Assembly: GCA_900552465.1 (NCBI GenBank)
Contig: URZO01000001.1
Coordinates: 1 to 64,000, forward strand
Direction of reading: 5' to 3'
Source of the DNA: an uncultured Parabacteroides sp.
Lineage (GTDB): Bacteria; Bacteroidota; Bacteroidia; Bacteroidales; Tannerellaceae
DNA: 64,000 nucleotides
Shown here: piece after piece, positions 36,929-45,823 of the stretch
How the letters are laid out: each line of letters begins with the position of its first letter
Position numbering within the stretch: the stretch's first letter is position 1
The notes under the pieces: model-generated
What the model was told of the DNA's origin: nothing
The model's database searches: none
Seen by the model: only the letters and a program-made list of their open reading frames with translations
Translations under genes and position numbers: made by a program

Positions 36929-37363
36929 ATGGAAGAAAAACACAACTTCACGGAAGTTCCTTACGATTATCAGCTTTGTCTTAAACGCGACTGTCCGAAA
37001 GCCTCCACTTGCCTCAGGCAGCTGGTGGAGCGGGAGATGCCGGACAATATCGAGTTCTGGTCTGTCATCAGCCCCAAGTTTCAAGCCGCCCGTAAAGGCG
37101 ATTGCCCTCATTACCGTTCCGATGAGAAAATATTCTATGCCAAAGGTTTTGTCAGTGTTCTGGATAACCTGCCCTACAAGCAAATGAGAAAAGTCATCCC
37201 CCATCTGGTCGCGTACTTCGGACAAAGGACTTACTACCGTGTCCGCAAGGGCGAACGTCTGCTTTCCCCTGCCGAACAGCGGGATGTGCTGGATATCTTC
37301 CGCCGATGCGGCGTCGCCGAACCTCCCCGCTTCGATGCGTATATAGAGGGCTACGCATGGTGA
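36929..37363 (+). CDS. DUF6078 family protein
   Basis: 144 aa from the ATG at 36929, which gives the N-terminus MEEKHNFTEVPYDYQLCL typical of the family; the frame is open further upstream to 36764, but that part does not look like the family. Seen in it are paired cysteines (CLKRDCPKASTC at about residues 17-28 and DCPHY near 57) and a basic C-terminal half. I recall DUF6078 as a Bacteroidales family of unknown function. A regular 22-bp hairpin array starts 28 bp after its stop codon. Confidence 0.7.
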   Translation: MEEKHNFTEVPYDYQLCLKRDCPKASTCLRQLVEREMPDNIEFWSVISPKFQAARKGDCPHYRSDEKIFYAKGFVSVLDNLPYKQMRKVIPHLVAYFGQRTYYRVRKGERLLSPAEQRDVLDIFRRCGVAEPPRFDAYIEGYAW

Positions 37364-37390
37364 TGTAAACTTACTCTTATCTTATGCTTT

Positions 37391-37505
37391 TGCCATTAGG
37401 ATGGCAGAGCTTTGCCACTGTGATGGCAAGGCTCTGCCACCCTAATGGCAAGACTGTGCCATGCGCGTGGCAAAACTTTGCCAACGCAGAGGCAGGTCAC
37501 TGGCA
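37391..37505. repeat. Array of TGGCA/TGCCA hairpins with 22-bp period (array 2)
   Basis: Eleven pentamers alternate TGCCA and TGGCA (one reads AGGCA), each separated by exactly 6 nt, giving an 11-bp half period and a 22-bp full period. The spacers within TGGCA-N6-TGCCA follow RRRCTN (GAGCTT, AGGCTC, AGACTG, AAACTT); those within TGCCA-N6-TGGCA vary freely (TTAGGA, CTGTGA, CCCTAA, TGCGCG). It lies between the convergent DUF6078 and M64 peptidase genes. Confidence 0.88.
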
Positions 37506-37549
37506 AAATAATGACGGGATGATAACGCCTGCAAGCCTTGTTATTTAAG

Positions 37550-38830
37550 CTATTTATCTGTCAGAAAATCAATCATCCGTATAATTGCGCGGCTGCATGC
37601 CGGACAGAACGGGGCGTAATCGCGCATCATGCAGTGGTCCATAGGACGGTAGATGCCTTTGGAGATGTAGCCGCCGCCTTCGAACACGCCGGCTTTATCT
37701 TTGTGCGCTGCGTCGAGTGGAGTCGGAACCGGAGTATTGGCTGGTAACAGGTCTTTCCATTTACAGTCGAAGTCGACCAATGTCGTGATGTTCGGTTCCC
37801 ACGGTTCGTATTTTAGGTTATAGAAATCCTGGTAAGCCACTTCCGAAGAGAAATACTCGTCAGCCAGTCCGGCAAAACTATGTCCGAACTCATGTGTAAA
37901 GACATCCGGCGTGCGGGCATTATCGGCCGTTCCGCAAGCATAGAAGTTATACATACCGCCCCCGCCGTACATATCCGTATTGATCAGCAGGAAGACCGCA
38001 TCGCAGGGTACGTTCCAAACGGCATCGCGAATCGATTTCATATCCGGGGTAGTCAGGTAACGGTCTACTCCGAACGTATAATAACCGGAGTTGAGAGCCG
38101 TGTTCTTAAAAATGCCTTTGCCGGAAACGTCCGTACCTGATTCTTCTGAAACCAGTTCGACAGCCCAGACGTTGAAGTCATTACGCCGCGTCGTGAAAGG
38201 TGGAGTTGCGAATAATGCTTCCGTGAAACGCTTGGCATCGGCTACGAATTTCTCCTGTTCGTCAGCCGTGTAGCCCTCTGCGATAAAGACAAGATCGACC
38301 TTTTCCGACGAGTCGCCGTTGTTTTGTATCTGGTAGACTTTGTTCTCTTTCAGTTTTCCCCTGTCGATAAAGATGCTTTTCGGATCGACTTCCTGTTTCA
38401 ACAACGGATGGAACTGCATGTCGGCTTTGTCCCGTGCCGTGATTTCTACATAAACGGGAGCTTTTGGATAAGGGATGGAAGCGCTGTTCGTCCAGGACTG
38501 TGTTTCCGTTTTAGCCTGTTCCGTCGAACGCCATTCTTCAAACAAGGTGTTGAAGCCACGTGAATAGATCAGCTTATTGCTTGCTTTGTCATATACATTA
38601 ATATAATAGCCTCCATAGTTGAACTTGTCGATCAGGTTCTTTACCGGACCGCCCCATGTCGGTTCTTCGCGCAGCTGCTGGATGGCGGCTGCCTGGGATT
38701 TGAGATTGCCGCTTAGTGCAAAGTCTACCCGGAGACTTTTCTTTTCAAAATATTTGTCGAAGTCATTCTGCGCAAATACAGAAATGTTACAGAGAATGGC
38801 GATAAGCAAGAGTGAAATCTTTGTTTTCAT
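37550..38830 (-). CDS. M64-family (IgA-peptidase-like) zinc metallopeptidase
   Basis: 426 aa with a signal peptide (about residues 1-21, ending FAQ). The N-terminal beta domain covers about residues 25-165. The peptidase domain carries HEFGHSFAGLADEY, with zinc ligands His313 and His317, catalytic Glu314 and a following Asp. This matches peptidase family M64, named for the Clostridium ramosum IgA protease; Bacteroidales members are secreted or periplasmic and their targets are mostly unknown. The motif CPACSRAI near the C-terminus is typical of the family. Confidence 0.88.
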   Translation of the reverse strand: MKTKISLLLIAILCNISVFAQNDFDKYFEKKSLRVDFALSGNLKSQAAAIQQLREEPTWGGPVKNLIDKFNYGGYYINVYDKASNKLIYSRGFNTLFEEWRSTEQAKTETQSWTNSASIPYPKAPVYVEITARDKADMQFHPLLKQEVDPKSIFIDRGKLKENKVYQIQNNGDSSEKVDLVFIAEGYTADEQEKFVADAKRFTEALFATPPFTTRRNDFNVWAVELVSEESGTDVSGKGIFKNTALNSGYYTFGVDRYLTTPDMKSIRDAVWNVPCDAVFLLINTDMYGGGGMYNFYACGTADNARTPDVFTHEFGHSFAGLADEYFSSEVAYQDFYNLKYEPWEPNITTLVDFDCKWKDLLPANTPVPTPLDAAHKDKAGVFEGGGYISKGIYRPMDHCMMRDYAPFCPACSRAIIRMIDFLTDK

Positions 38831-38863
38831 ATTAGAATGCGTTATATGTGTAATTCATACTCG

Positions 38864-38894
38864 CAAATATAAGGTTTTTTGTAGATTTGTCAGA
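38864..38894 (-). promoter_or_regulatory. Promoter for the M64 peptidase gene
   Basis: On the minus strand the -7 element TATATTTG (38864-38871) and a near -33 (TCTG for TTTG, 38891-38894) are 19 bp apart. It overlaps the opposing -7 element of the oxidase-family gene at 38882-38889, so the two promoters cannot both be occupied. Confidence 0.65.
38882..38889 (+). promoter_or_regulatory. -7 element of the pyridoxamine-oxidase-family gene
   Basis: TAGATTTG matches TAnnTTTG and lies 30 bp before the ATG at 38920. A clear -33 is not seen. Confidence 0.55.
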
Positions 38895-38919
38895 TGATAT
38901 ACTTAAATATGTAATAATT

Positions 38920-39396
38920 ATGTTTCGAGAGATAAGAAGAAAAGACCGGGTATTAGATGAAAAAGGTATAGTAGAGCTACTGGAAACGGGTGAATACGGC
39001 TTTCTGTCGATGGTCGGGACGGATGGCTTCGGATATGGAATTCCGATTTCTTTTGTAAAAGAAGGAGAGAGTATCTATTTTCATTGTGCACCGGAGGGGT
39101 ATAAGTTGGAATGCTTCCGGGAGAACCCGAAAGTGAGTTTCTGTGTAGTGGGAAAAACACGTGTTATTCCGAATCAGTTTACAACGGCTTATGAGAGTGC
39201 GCTTGCATTCGGAACGATACACATGGAGCTTTCGGAAGAAGAGTGCAGGCATGCTTTGCGCTTGTTGGCAAAGAAATATTGTCCGGGTTTTGAAGTAATA
39301 GGTGAAAAATATATAGATAAATCTTTTCACCGGACAAATGTTCTGAGGCTGGATATCGAACATATCTCAGGTAAATGCAAAAGAATAAAGGAGTAA
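38920..39396 (+). CDS. Pyridoxamine 5'-phosphate oxidase family flavoprotein (NimA-like)
   Basis: 158 aa from the ATG at 38920; the frame is open 33 bp further upstream but starts inside the promoter. The pattern MFREIRRKDRVLDEKGI, then GFLSMVGTDGFGYGIPISFV, and IYFHCAPEGYKLECFRENPKVSF is that of the small FMN-binding split-barrel family that includes the nitroimidazole reductases NimA-F. The true substrate here is unknown; resistance should not be assumed. It converges on ahpC. Confidence 0.85.
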   Translation: MFREIRRKDRVLDEKGIVELLETGEYGFLSMVGTDGFGYGIPISFVKEGESIYFHCAPEGYKLECFRENPKVSFCVVGKTRVIPNQFTTAYESALAFGTIHMELSEEECRHALRLLAKKYCPGFEVIGEKYIDKSFHRTNVLRLDIEHISGKCKRIKE

Positions 39397-39503
39397 AAGA
39401 ATTGGCAGTGACAGCCGGCTGCATTTCCCAAAAAAGGGATGGCGACCAAAACAGAATATACCAAATGAACGACCAACTGTCAACTGCTTTTCTCTATTGC
39501 GAA

Positions 39504-40136
39504 TCAGTGCTTACTCAGATACCCGGAAACACCTTCGTTCGTTGCCTTCATCGCGTCTTTGCCTTTCGACCAGTTTGCCGGACATACTTCGCCAAACTCT
39601 TCGAAGTGCTGTAAGGCGTCTACCATGCGGATCGCCTCGTCCACGTTACGTCCTAACGGCAGGTCATTGATCACATAGTGGCGGATTTTGCCTTCCTTAT
39701 CGATCAGGAACAGGCCCCGGTAAGCAACAGGGGCGCCTGTGGCAACCAGTTCGCCTTCTTCGTTTGTCAGGTAGTCGGCTGCCAATACGCCGTAGTTTTC
39801 TGCAATTGTTTTGGAGAAGTCTGCAACGATAGGGTATTTCACTCCGTGAATACCACCTTTGTTCTTATCCTGATTCAACCATGCAAAGTGAGAAAATTCG
39901 GAGTCGACGGAGCAACCGACCACTGCAACGTCGCGCTTCTCAAATTCACCCAACTTTTCCTGGAAAGCGTGAAGCTCGGTCGGACAGACAAACGTAAAGT
40001 CCATCGGATAAAAAAACAGAACGACATATTTCTTCCCTAAGTATTGTTCCAGGGAAAAGTCTTCAACAATCTGATTACCGTTGATAACGGCAGGAGCATG
40101 AAACTCCGGCGCCTTTTTACCTATTAATGCTTTCAT
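39504..40136 (-). CDS. ahpC: Peroxiredoxin (alkyl hydroperoxide reductase C)
   Basis: 210 aa from the ATG at 40136 (MKALIGKKAPEF); the open frame upstream is not coding-like. The peroxidatic Cys51 is in DFTFVCPTE and the resolving Cys185 is in EVCPANW, so it is a typical 2-Cys peroxiredoxin that reduces peroxides in the cytoplasm. No ahpF lies next to it, so its reductant must come from elsewhere. A CAAAGTATA stretch ~43 bp upstream resembles a -7 element with one extra base. Confidence 0.94.
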   Translation of the reverse strand: MKALIGKKAPEFHAPAVINGNQIVEDFSLEQYLGKKYVVLFFYPMDFTFVCPTELHAFQEKLGEFEKRDVAVVGCSVDSEFSHFAWLNQDKNKGGIHGVKYPIVADFSKTIAENYGVLAADYLTNEEGELVATGAPVAYRGLFLIDKEGKIRHYVINDLPLGRNVDEAIRMVDALQHFEEFGEVCPANWSKGKDAMKATNEGVSGYLSKH

Positions 40137-40300
40137 ATTACTAATGTGTATTGTGTATTTAATATTGTCATAACAAAGTATATGCTCCCTTTGTTCCTTA
40201 GGACTTTTTCTTTTGGTAATGTTATTTAAGTCCAATATGTATCCATTGTATTCAAACTTTGATTTACTTTGCATAAATCCTATACAAAACACAGAATATC

Positions 40301-42154
40301 ATGGATGAGACTTCAGCTAAACAAATACTTTTAACAGACTTCTTTACTTATTATCCGGCAGGGGGAGCCTTGTATGATAGTGAGGGCGTTTTGTTGGAAA
40401 TAAATAAAGTCATGTATGAGAAGTTTGCTATTACAGATAAGCATGATTTCGTGTTGAATCATCTTTTTGAGACGGATTATTTATCAGACTTGCAGAAGAA
40501 TCATCTGAGGAGTGGAAGTGTGTTGGCCGGTAATCAGCCGCTTGGATATTCCATTATTCCGGGTTTTGACAGCGAGGGGAATACTATCGGTTACACCTTG
40601 TTGTTGACTGATACCGAATCTTACAATCCGGATCGGGATATGATGCGGTATGATAGCAAAATGAAGGAGCTGAAAGATCTTTCGGATAAGGTCGCCCAGT
40701 CTGTCCCCGATACGATCCTTTTGATTAATAATCAGTTGGTCGTAGAACGTATCATCACTTATGCTTCTGAAACCTGCATTACGCCTGAGGCCTTGAACCG
40801 CCGTATAGATGACCTTCCCGGATTTATCTATCCCGAAGCCATAAAAAGGAAGATCGCTTCTGTTGTTCAAAAGAGCCTGGATACTTCGGAAGCAGCTAAT
40901 ATGGAATTTTCAATTCCCGGGCACAATGCTCCGGTTGTCTATTTTAAGCTGAGGCTGGTCCCGATTCATCACAAATATGTGGTGGCCTATATCCGGAATG
41001 TCTCGGAAATGGTGGAGAAGGAAAAGGAAAACCGGAATTTGTCTCATCAACTATCCGAAAGCCGCAGCATGATGGAGCTTGCTTTACGGAACAGCCATAT
41101 TTCGACGTATTCTTTTAATTTCGACTTGTTCCGCACCTGTGATAAGGAGAATTGCAACCATTGCTTTCAGTTTTACGGTGCAAATAACGAATTGTTGGAA
41201 CGGAACCGGTATATCTGTCGTGCCTTATCTGTTTTGCGCCATCCGGAAGACCGGCAGGATTTTTTTCTTTTGTTTAACGAGATTCGTGATAAAGGTTTGG
41301 ATGAGTATTCGGTTAACTTCCGTTTGAAAAACGATTATGATGACCAATACCGGAGTTATGAGGTTATCGGTAAAGCGTTGGAAAAGGATGCTGAAGGCAA
41401 AACGAATCTGATTGTCGGTTGCGTTATCGATAACCAGAAACATGTGGAGTATGAGAATTCACTGATAAAAGCCAAAGAGAAAGCAGAAAATGCTGATCTG
41501 CTGAAATCGACGTTTCTTGCAAATATGACACATGAGATCCGTACACCTTTGAATGCGATTGTCGGTTTTTCCGATCTGTTGAGCCTGGAAGAAGATCCGG
41601 CACTTCGGGAAACGTATACGGGATTGATCAAGGCAAACAATGATTTACTTCTAAACCTGATTAATGATGTCTTGGATATATCGAAGATCGAGTCGGATAT
41701 GCTGACTTTCACTTATGCCGATGTTCATTTGCCTTTGATGATGCATGAAATACATCAGACAATGCAATTTCGTGTGCCGGAAAACGTCACGCTGATATTG
41801 GATCCTTGCCCGGTAATAACCTTAAGTGTAGATAAAAACAGGGTTATGCAGGTGCTGATCAATTTACTGACGAATGCAACCAAATACACGGAGAAGGGGA
41901 ATATCCGTTTCGGCTATGGCATTCGGCGTGGCTTTGTCCGCTTTTATGTTACCGATACTGGTCGGGGTATACCGAAATCAGAACTGGGAAATATCTTTGG
42001 CCGTTTTGTCCAGTTGAAGGGAAACAAGCAGGGGATCGGCTTGGGCTTGGCCATCTGTAAAGGATTGGTAACCAAAATGGGAGGAACTATATCCGCTACT
42101 TCTGATGTGGGAAAAGGGTCGACATTTAGTTTTACGTTACCGTTAAATCCGTGA
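40301..42154 (+). CDS. Cytosolic PAS sensor histidine kinase
   Basis: 617 aa, no membrane segment. Two or three PAS-like regions fill residues 1-370. They are followed by HisKA with NMTHEIRTPLNAIVGF (phospho-acceptor His411) and a HATPase domain with N box LINLLTNATKY, G1 DTGRGIP and G2 GIGLGLAICKG. No receiver domain is fused and no response regulator is adjacent. A cysteine set CDKENCNHC (Cys280, Cys285, Cys288) sits in the last PAS region and could bind a metal or sense redox state. It is divergent from ahpC. Confidence 0.9.
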   Translation: MDETSAKQILLTDFFTYYPAGGALYDSEGVLLEINKVMYEKFAITDKHDFVLNHLFETDYLSDLQKNHLRSGSVLAGNQPLGYSIIPGFDSEGNTIGYTLLLTDTESYNPDRDMMRYDSKMKELKDLSDKVAQSVPDTILLINNQLVVERIITYASETCITPEALNRRIDDLPGFIYPEAIKRKIASVVQKSLDTSEAANMEFSIPGHNAPVVYFKLRLVPIHHKYVVAYIRNVSEMVEKEKENRNLSHQLSESRSMMELALRNSHISTYSFNFDLFRTCDKENCNHCFQFYGANNELLERNRYICRALSVLRHPEDRQDFFLLFNEIRDKGLDEYSVNFRLKNDYDDQYRSYEVIGKALEKDAEGKTNLIVGCVIDNQKHVEYENSLIKAKEKAENADLLKSTFLANMTHEIRTPLNAIVGFSDLLSLEEDPALRETYTGLIKANNDLLLNLINDVLDISKIESDMLTFTYADVHLPLMMHEIHQTMQFRVPENVTLILDPCPVITLSVDKNRVMQVLINLLTNATKYTEKGNIRFGYGIRRGFVRFYVTDTGRGIPKSELGNIFGRFVQLKGNKQGIGLGLAICKGLVTKMGGTISATSDVGKGSTFSFTLPLNP

Positions 42155-42169
42155 TAATCATTAAATGTC

Positions 42170-42946
42170 ATGAAAAGAATTCGAGTAATAGTCTGCTTGT
42201 TGTTGTGTATAACGCTCTGTAGTTATGCGTTGGGAGAGGAAAAGAAAAATCTGAATATTGTCTTTATCGGGAACAGTATTACGCAAGGAGCCTTATTGGA
42301 AGATCCGAGGCATGATGCGCCTCCTGTGAAAGCGGCCCTTTATCTACGTAAACAGCCGACGGGCGGGACTGTCCGTTATTCCAACCAGGGAGTAAGCGGA
42401 AGCACGACTCTCGATTTTCTGCCTCAGATCGACTCTCTTTTTCCAAAGGTGGTGCAGGTGGCCGATCAGTTCAGGGACGAGACTTGGGCAACTTTGATTT
42501 TTTCCATTATGCTCGGTACGAACGACAGTGCCATTACCGGTCCGAACGGGGCTCCGGTTTCTCCTTCTGATTATTATGGGAATATGAAGACAATTGTCGA
42601 CAGGCTGTTAGCTCTGTATCCGGATTGCAAGATCGTATTGCATCGTCCGGTCTGGTACAGCCCGAATACTTACAACGGTGCTAAATATCTTGAAGAGGGA
42701 TTGGATCGTCTGCAAAGCTATTATCCGCAGTTGCAGGCATTGGTTCTCGATTATTCCAAGCGCTTCCCTGGACAGGTCTTTATGGGCGATACGGAAGGCT
42801 TCGATTATTTCAAAACTCATCATGAGACAGATTTATTCCCCGAAAAAGGAAATGCCGGCACCTTTTACCTGCATCCTAATAAAAAGGGTGCGGCCACTTT
42901 GGGAGAGTTTTGGGGGAAAGCCATACTGAAAGTAATTGACAATTGA
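42170..42946 (+). CDS. SGNH/GDSL-family hydrolase
   Basis: 258 aa with a signal peptide (about residues 1-22). Block I has GNSITQGALL (nucleophile Ser), block III has MLGTNDSA, and block V appears as FYLHPNKKGA (Asp/His pair region, with His). These are esterases; periplasmic Bacteroidales members often remove acetyl groups from sugars. The gene starts 15 bp after the kinase stop, so the two may be cotranscribed. The substrate is unknown. Confidence 0.87.
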   Translation: MKRIRVIVCLLLCITLCSYALGEEKKNLNIVFIGNSITQGALLEDPRHDAPPVKAALYLRKQPTGGTVRYSNQGVSGSTTLDFLPQIDSLFPKVVQVADQFRDETWATLIFSIMLGTNDSAITGPNGAPVSPSDYYGNMKTIVDRLLALYPDCKIVLHRPVWYSPNTYNGAKYLEEGLDRLQSYYPQLQALVLDYSKRFPGQVFMGDTEGFDYFKTHHETDLFPEKGNAGTFYLHPNKKGAATLGEFWGKAILKVIDN

Positions 42947-43003
42947 CAATTAAAAATGCGAGCGCGAAGCTAATTGTCCATTGTCAATTATCCATTGTCA
43001 ATT
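42937..43003. repeat. AATTGACAATT-type inverted repeat cluster
   Basis: Two copies of AATTGACAATT-like sequence on the left and AATTGTC/ATTGTCAATT on the right flank ATGCGAGCGCG. The whole can fold as one long AT-rich hairpin between the convergent hydrolase and ferritin genes, and probably acts as a terminator region for both. Confidence 0.6.
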
Positions 43004-43013
43004 GGAAAAAGAT

Positions 43014-43496
43014 TCATCTTTTTCCCAGTCTATGGTCGAGGATACCGACATGACATTCACCATAGTTCTTCAACTGTTCTACGATTTCTTTGGCTGTGGA
43101 TTCTTCTTCAACCTGTTCGCGAACGAACCAGAAAAGGAAGTCTCTTGAAGCGTGGTCTTTATCTTTTTCGGCGATATCGACCATTTTGTCGATCAGTTCG
43201 GAAACGTGGCATTCGTGTTTGTAGACATGTTCGAATACTTCTGTGACGCTTCCCCATGCAGTCGGAACAACATTGATCTGGCCGATGGTGACGTCGCCGC
43301 CCCGGTCAATAGCATAATCGATCATTTTGTGGGCATGTTCCAGCTCTTCCTCTGCTTGTTTTTTCATCCAGTGAGCAAAACCGTTCAGTCCCAATTTCTT
43401 GAAATGGACGGACATGGAAAGATACAAGTTAGATGACCACATTTCTGCATTAACCTGCGCGTTAAATGCTTCAGATAATTTCTTGCTTAAAATCAT
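43014..43496 (-). CDS. ftnA: Ferritin
   Basis: 160 aa, non-haem bacterial ferritin. The ferroxidase ligands are visible in order: Glu17 (NAEMWSSNLY), Glu50 and His53 (EEELEHAHKM), Glu94 (CHVSELI) and the later EEE of EQVEEESTA. It stores iron as a ferric core in a 24-subunit shell and protects against oxidative stress when air enters. A minus-strand TATCTTTG at 43551-43558 is a good -7 element ~55 bp upstream of the start. Confidence 0.95.
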   Translation of the reverse strand: MILSKKLSEAFNAQVNAEMWSSNLYLSMSVHFKKLGLNGFAHWMKKQAEEELEHAHKMIDYAIDRGGDVTIGQINVVPTAWGSVTEVFEHVYKHECHVSELIDKMVDIAEKDKDHASRDFLFWFVREQVEEESTAKEIVEQLKNYGECHVGILDHRLGKR

Positions 43497-43647
43497 AATT
43501 TTGTTTCCTTTCTTTCAGTTAGATTTATAATACAATACAATTTATACAGGCAAAGATATAGATAAAAAAATAATGGTCTGCTTTAATCGGATATTATTTT
43601 TCCTATAAAACAAACCATTATAAGCATTAGTTTATACGGGCGGACGA

Positions 43648-44076
43648 TTATTTGATTTCAATAATCTTTTCAGCCTTCTTAATGTCTTCCTCACTCTTTT
43701 TCGGGATGATGATGTTCAACACACCATTCTCAACCTTTGCTTCGATTTTTTCTTTCTCGGCATTGTCAGGAAGAACCATTGTCTGTTGGAACTTGCTATA
43801 GGAGAATTCACGTCTCAGATAGCGTCCGTCTTTCTTGTCTTCGTTCTTTTCTTCTTTTTTCTCCATCGAAACGACCAGATTGTCGTTTTCGTCGATGCGG
43901 ATGTTGAAATCATCTTTTGTCATGCCCGGAGCAGCAACTTCTACTCGATAGTCCTTTTCCGATTCAATTACATTGATGGCCGGAGCTGTAGAGTTTGCTT
44001 TAATCATCCAGTCGTTGTCAAACAAATCATTGAATACATACGGTAACCAATTTTGACTTCTTCTCATCGGTGTCAT
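43648..44076 (-). CDS. Small heat-shock protein, Hsp20 family
   Basis: 142 aa from the Met in MTPMRRSQNWLPYVF; the frame opens five codons earlier. The alpha-crystallin domain spans about residues 30-130 (YRVEVAAPGMTKDDFNIRID and ENGVLNIIIPK). The Lys/Glu-rich insert between them (MEKKEEKNEDKKDG) is common in this phylum. The C-terminal I-x-I motif (IIEIK) helps oligomerisation. It acts as an ATP-independent holdase in the cytoplasm and stands alone. Confidence 0.93.
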   Translation of the reverse strand: MTPMRRSQNWLPYVFNDLFDNDWMIKANSTAPAINVIESEKDYRVEVAAPGMTKDDFNIRIDENDNLVVSMEKKEEKNEDKKDGRYLRREFSYSKFQQTMVLPDNAEKEKIEAKVENGVLNIIIPKKSEEDIKKAEKIIEIK

Positions 44077-44318
44077 AATACAGTCCTCCAATTATTTAGT
44101 TAAACATTTATTTTATTTCTGCTTCCGTCTTGTCTCTGATCCGGAAGCATTATACTTACTTCAAACAATATGCCAAAGCAAAAGGATGAAAATCTGACAG
44201 TTAAAGAATGTTTTAGTATGAGAAAGATTGACAGAAAATGGACCATTTTGGCAGATTGATAGAGGTGGAAAAGTAATAACTCTTATCTTTATCCCCTGAT
44301 TCTTATATTATCAAGTGC

Positions 44319-45818
44319 ATGAAAAAGAAAATAGAAGCCTTCATCGGGCGTTTGCATATTGCAGTCCGGCATAATCCGGTCGAAGTGATCCTTGCTGCTT
44401 TGTTTTGCTGTTTTAGCTGTGCTTTGTATGAGACGAATAACACAAGACTGATGGCCGTTGTCCCTTATTTTCCGGCTTTCTTTCTGGTTACTTACAGTCT
44501 AAATTCTCTGACGGAAGGAAAACGCTGGCGGTTTGTCTATTATTTGTCTTTGCTATTCTTTATTCCGTTTTTCTGGAGGGAGAAAGATGTCTGGTCTGCC
44601 TTTTACTTGGTGACACTCGTAGTAGTTCAACTGTTTTATCTGGTTTGTGACTGGAGACGTGATAACGGGAGATTTGTCAGGAAAGGGCTTCGCTATCTCC
44701 GTGCTATGTGCTCAGCGGGATTGCTGGCAATGATTGCCTGGCTATTATCTGTGTCTATCTATTATTCTATCCAGTATATTTTCGAGATATGGCAATATGG
44801 AGACCGCCGGTTTATGGCATACTCATCGAGTTTTGCATTTGCCGGTATCATGCCGTTGCTTTTCCTCCTGTTTAACCAGGGGAAAGAAGAAGAGGGGAGC
44901 GCAGATAAATTGTTTAATGTGTTGCTCAACTATGTCCTCTCGCCGGCATTGTTGATATATGCGGTCATTTTGTATCTCTATTTTATTAAGGTGGCTGTTT
45001 TATGGTCTTTGCCTAAAGGGGCGATTGCTTATATTGTTGTCAGTTTTATTTCGGCGACCTTTATTCTGAAAGGTTGTCAGCCGTTCCTAAAAAAACGATA
45101 TTATGACTGGTTCTATCGCTATTCCAGTTGGGCGGCACTTCCTGCACTGGTCATGTATTGGGTAGGGACTTTCTACCGGATAAACCAGTACGGATATACG
45201 GAAGCAAGGGTTTATCTGGTGGCGGTAGGAGCGATCCTTACAGGAGTCGTCTTGCTGTTTTTCTTTAAACGTGCAGGGCGCTACCTGTATGCGGCGGTGC
45301 TCGCCATCTTTTTGTTGTCGGCCGTGACTTATGTGCCGGGTATAACAGCGAAGGATATCGAGCGGATCTCGCAAGAGAAACGGGGAAATTATCCGATCAA
45401 GGAAGACCGTTACAACTATAATGACTATGATTATCTCTCTATTACGGATTATTCGCCTTTAAATATTACGGAGTACGAGACTTTGCAAGTTGTTGGACGC
45501 TATGATGAGGGAGGCATCAACTGTGTTATGAACTTGGATTCTTTCTATCTGCGCGACAAAGACCGGACGGTGATCTTTGGGGAAAACATGAATACTCTTC
45601 TTATCCGTCAAATGGAAAAGGCAGGTTTGGCTCCGACAGACTCGATCCCGAAAGAAATGTATCCGACAATCTTGCGATTAGATCTGGATTCGGCTTTATA
45701 TGTGATAGGTGAAATATCCGCTTTTCGCAGTTCGCCGGATTCTACCTATGCCGTCTCGTATATAGGAGCAGGCTATTATCTGAAAAAAAGATTACCTTTG
45801 CCAACTGATAATAAATAG
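44319..45818 (+). CDS. DUF4153 membrane protein
   Basis: 499 aa with about ten hydrophobic segments in the first ~345 residues and a C-terminal soluble part (about 350-499, starting ITAKDIERISQEKRG). The pattern matches DUF4153, a family of unknown function. It ends 5 bp before the sugar permease gene, so the two form an operon. The 227 bp upstream shows TATCTTTA at about 44283, close to a -7 element; nothing else is evident there. Confidence 0.82.
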   Translation: MKKKIEAFIGRLHIAVRHNPVEVILAALFCCFSCALYETNNTRLMAVVPYFPAFFLVTYSLNSLTEGKRWRFVYYLSLLFFIPFFWREKDVWSAFYLVTLVVVQLFYLVCDWRRDNGRFVRKGLRYLRAMCSAGLLAMIAWLLSVSIYYSIQYIFEIWQYGDRRFMAYSSSFAFAGIMPLLFLLFNQGKEEEGSADKLFNVLLNYVLSPALLIYAVILYLYFIKVAVLWSLPKGAIAYIVVSFISATFILKGCQPFLKKRYYDWFYRYSSWAALPALVMYWVGTFYRINQYGYTEARVYLVAVGAILTGVVLLFFFKRAGRYLYAAVLAIFLLSAVTYVPGITAKDIERISQEKRGNYPIKEDRYNYNDYDYLSITDYSPLNITEYETLQVVGRYDEGGINCVMNLDSFYLRDKDRTVIFGENMNTLLIRQMEKAGLAPTDSIPKEMYPTILRLDLDSALYVIGEISAFRSSPDSTYAVSYIGAGYYLKKRLPLPTDNK

Positions 45819-45823
45819 CAATT

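Noticed and set aside
37391..37505. TGGCA-N6-TGCCA looks like a row of sigma-54 promoters
   Set aside because: The GG and GC elements are 9 bp apart rather than the required 10, the pattern repeats on both strands, and no gene lies downstream in the right direction.
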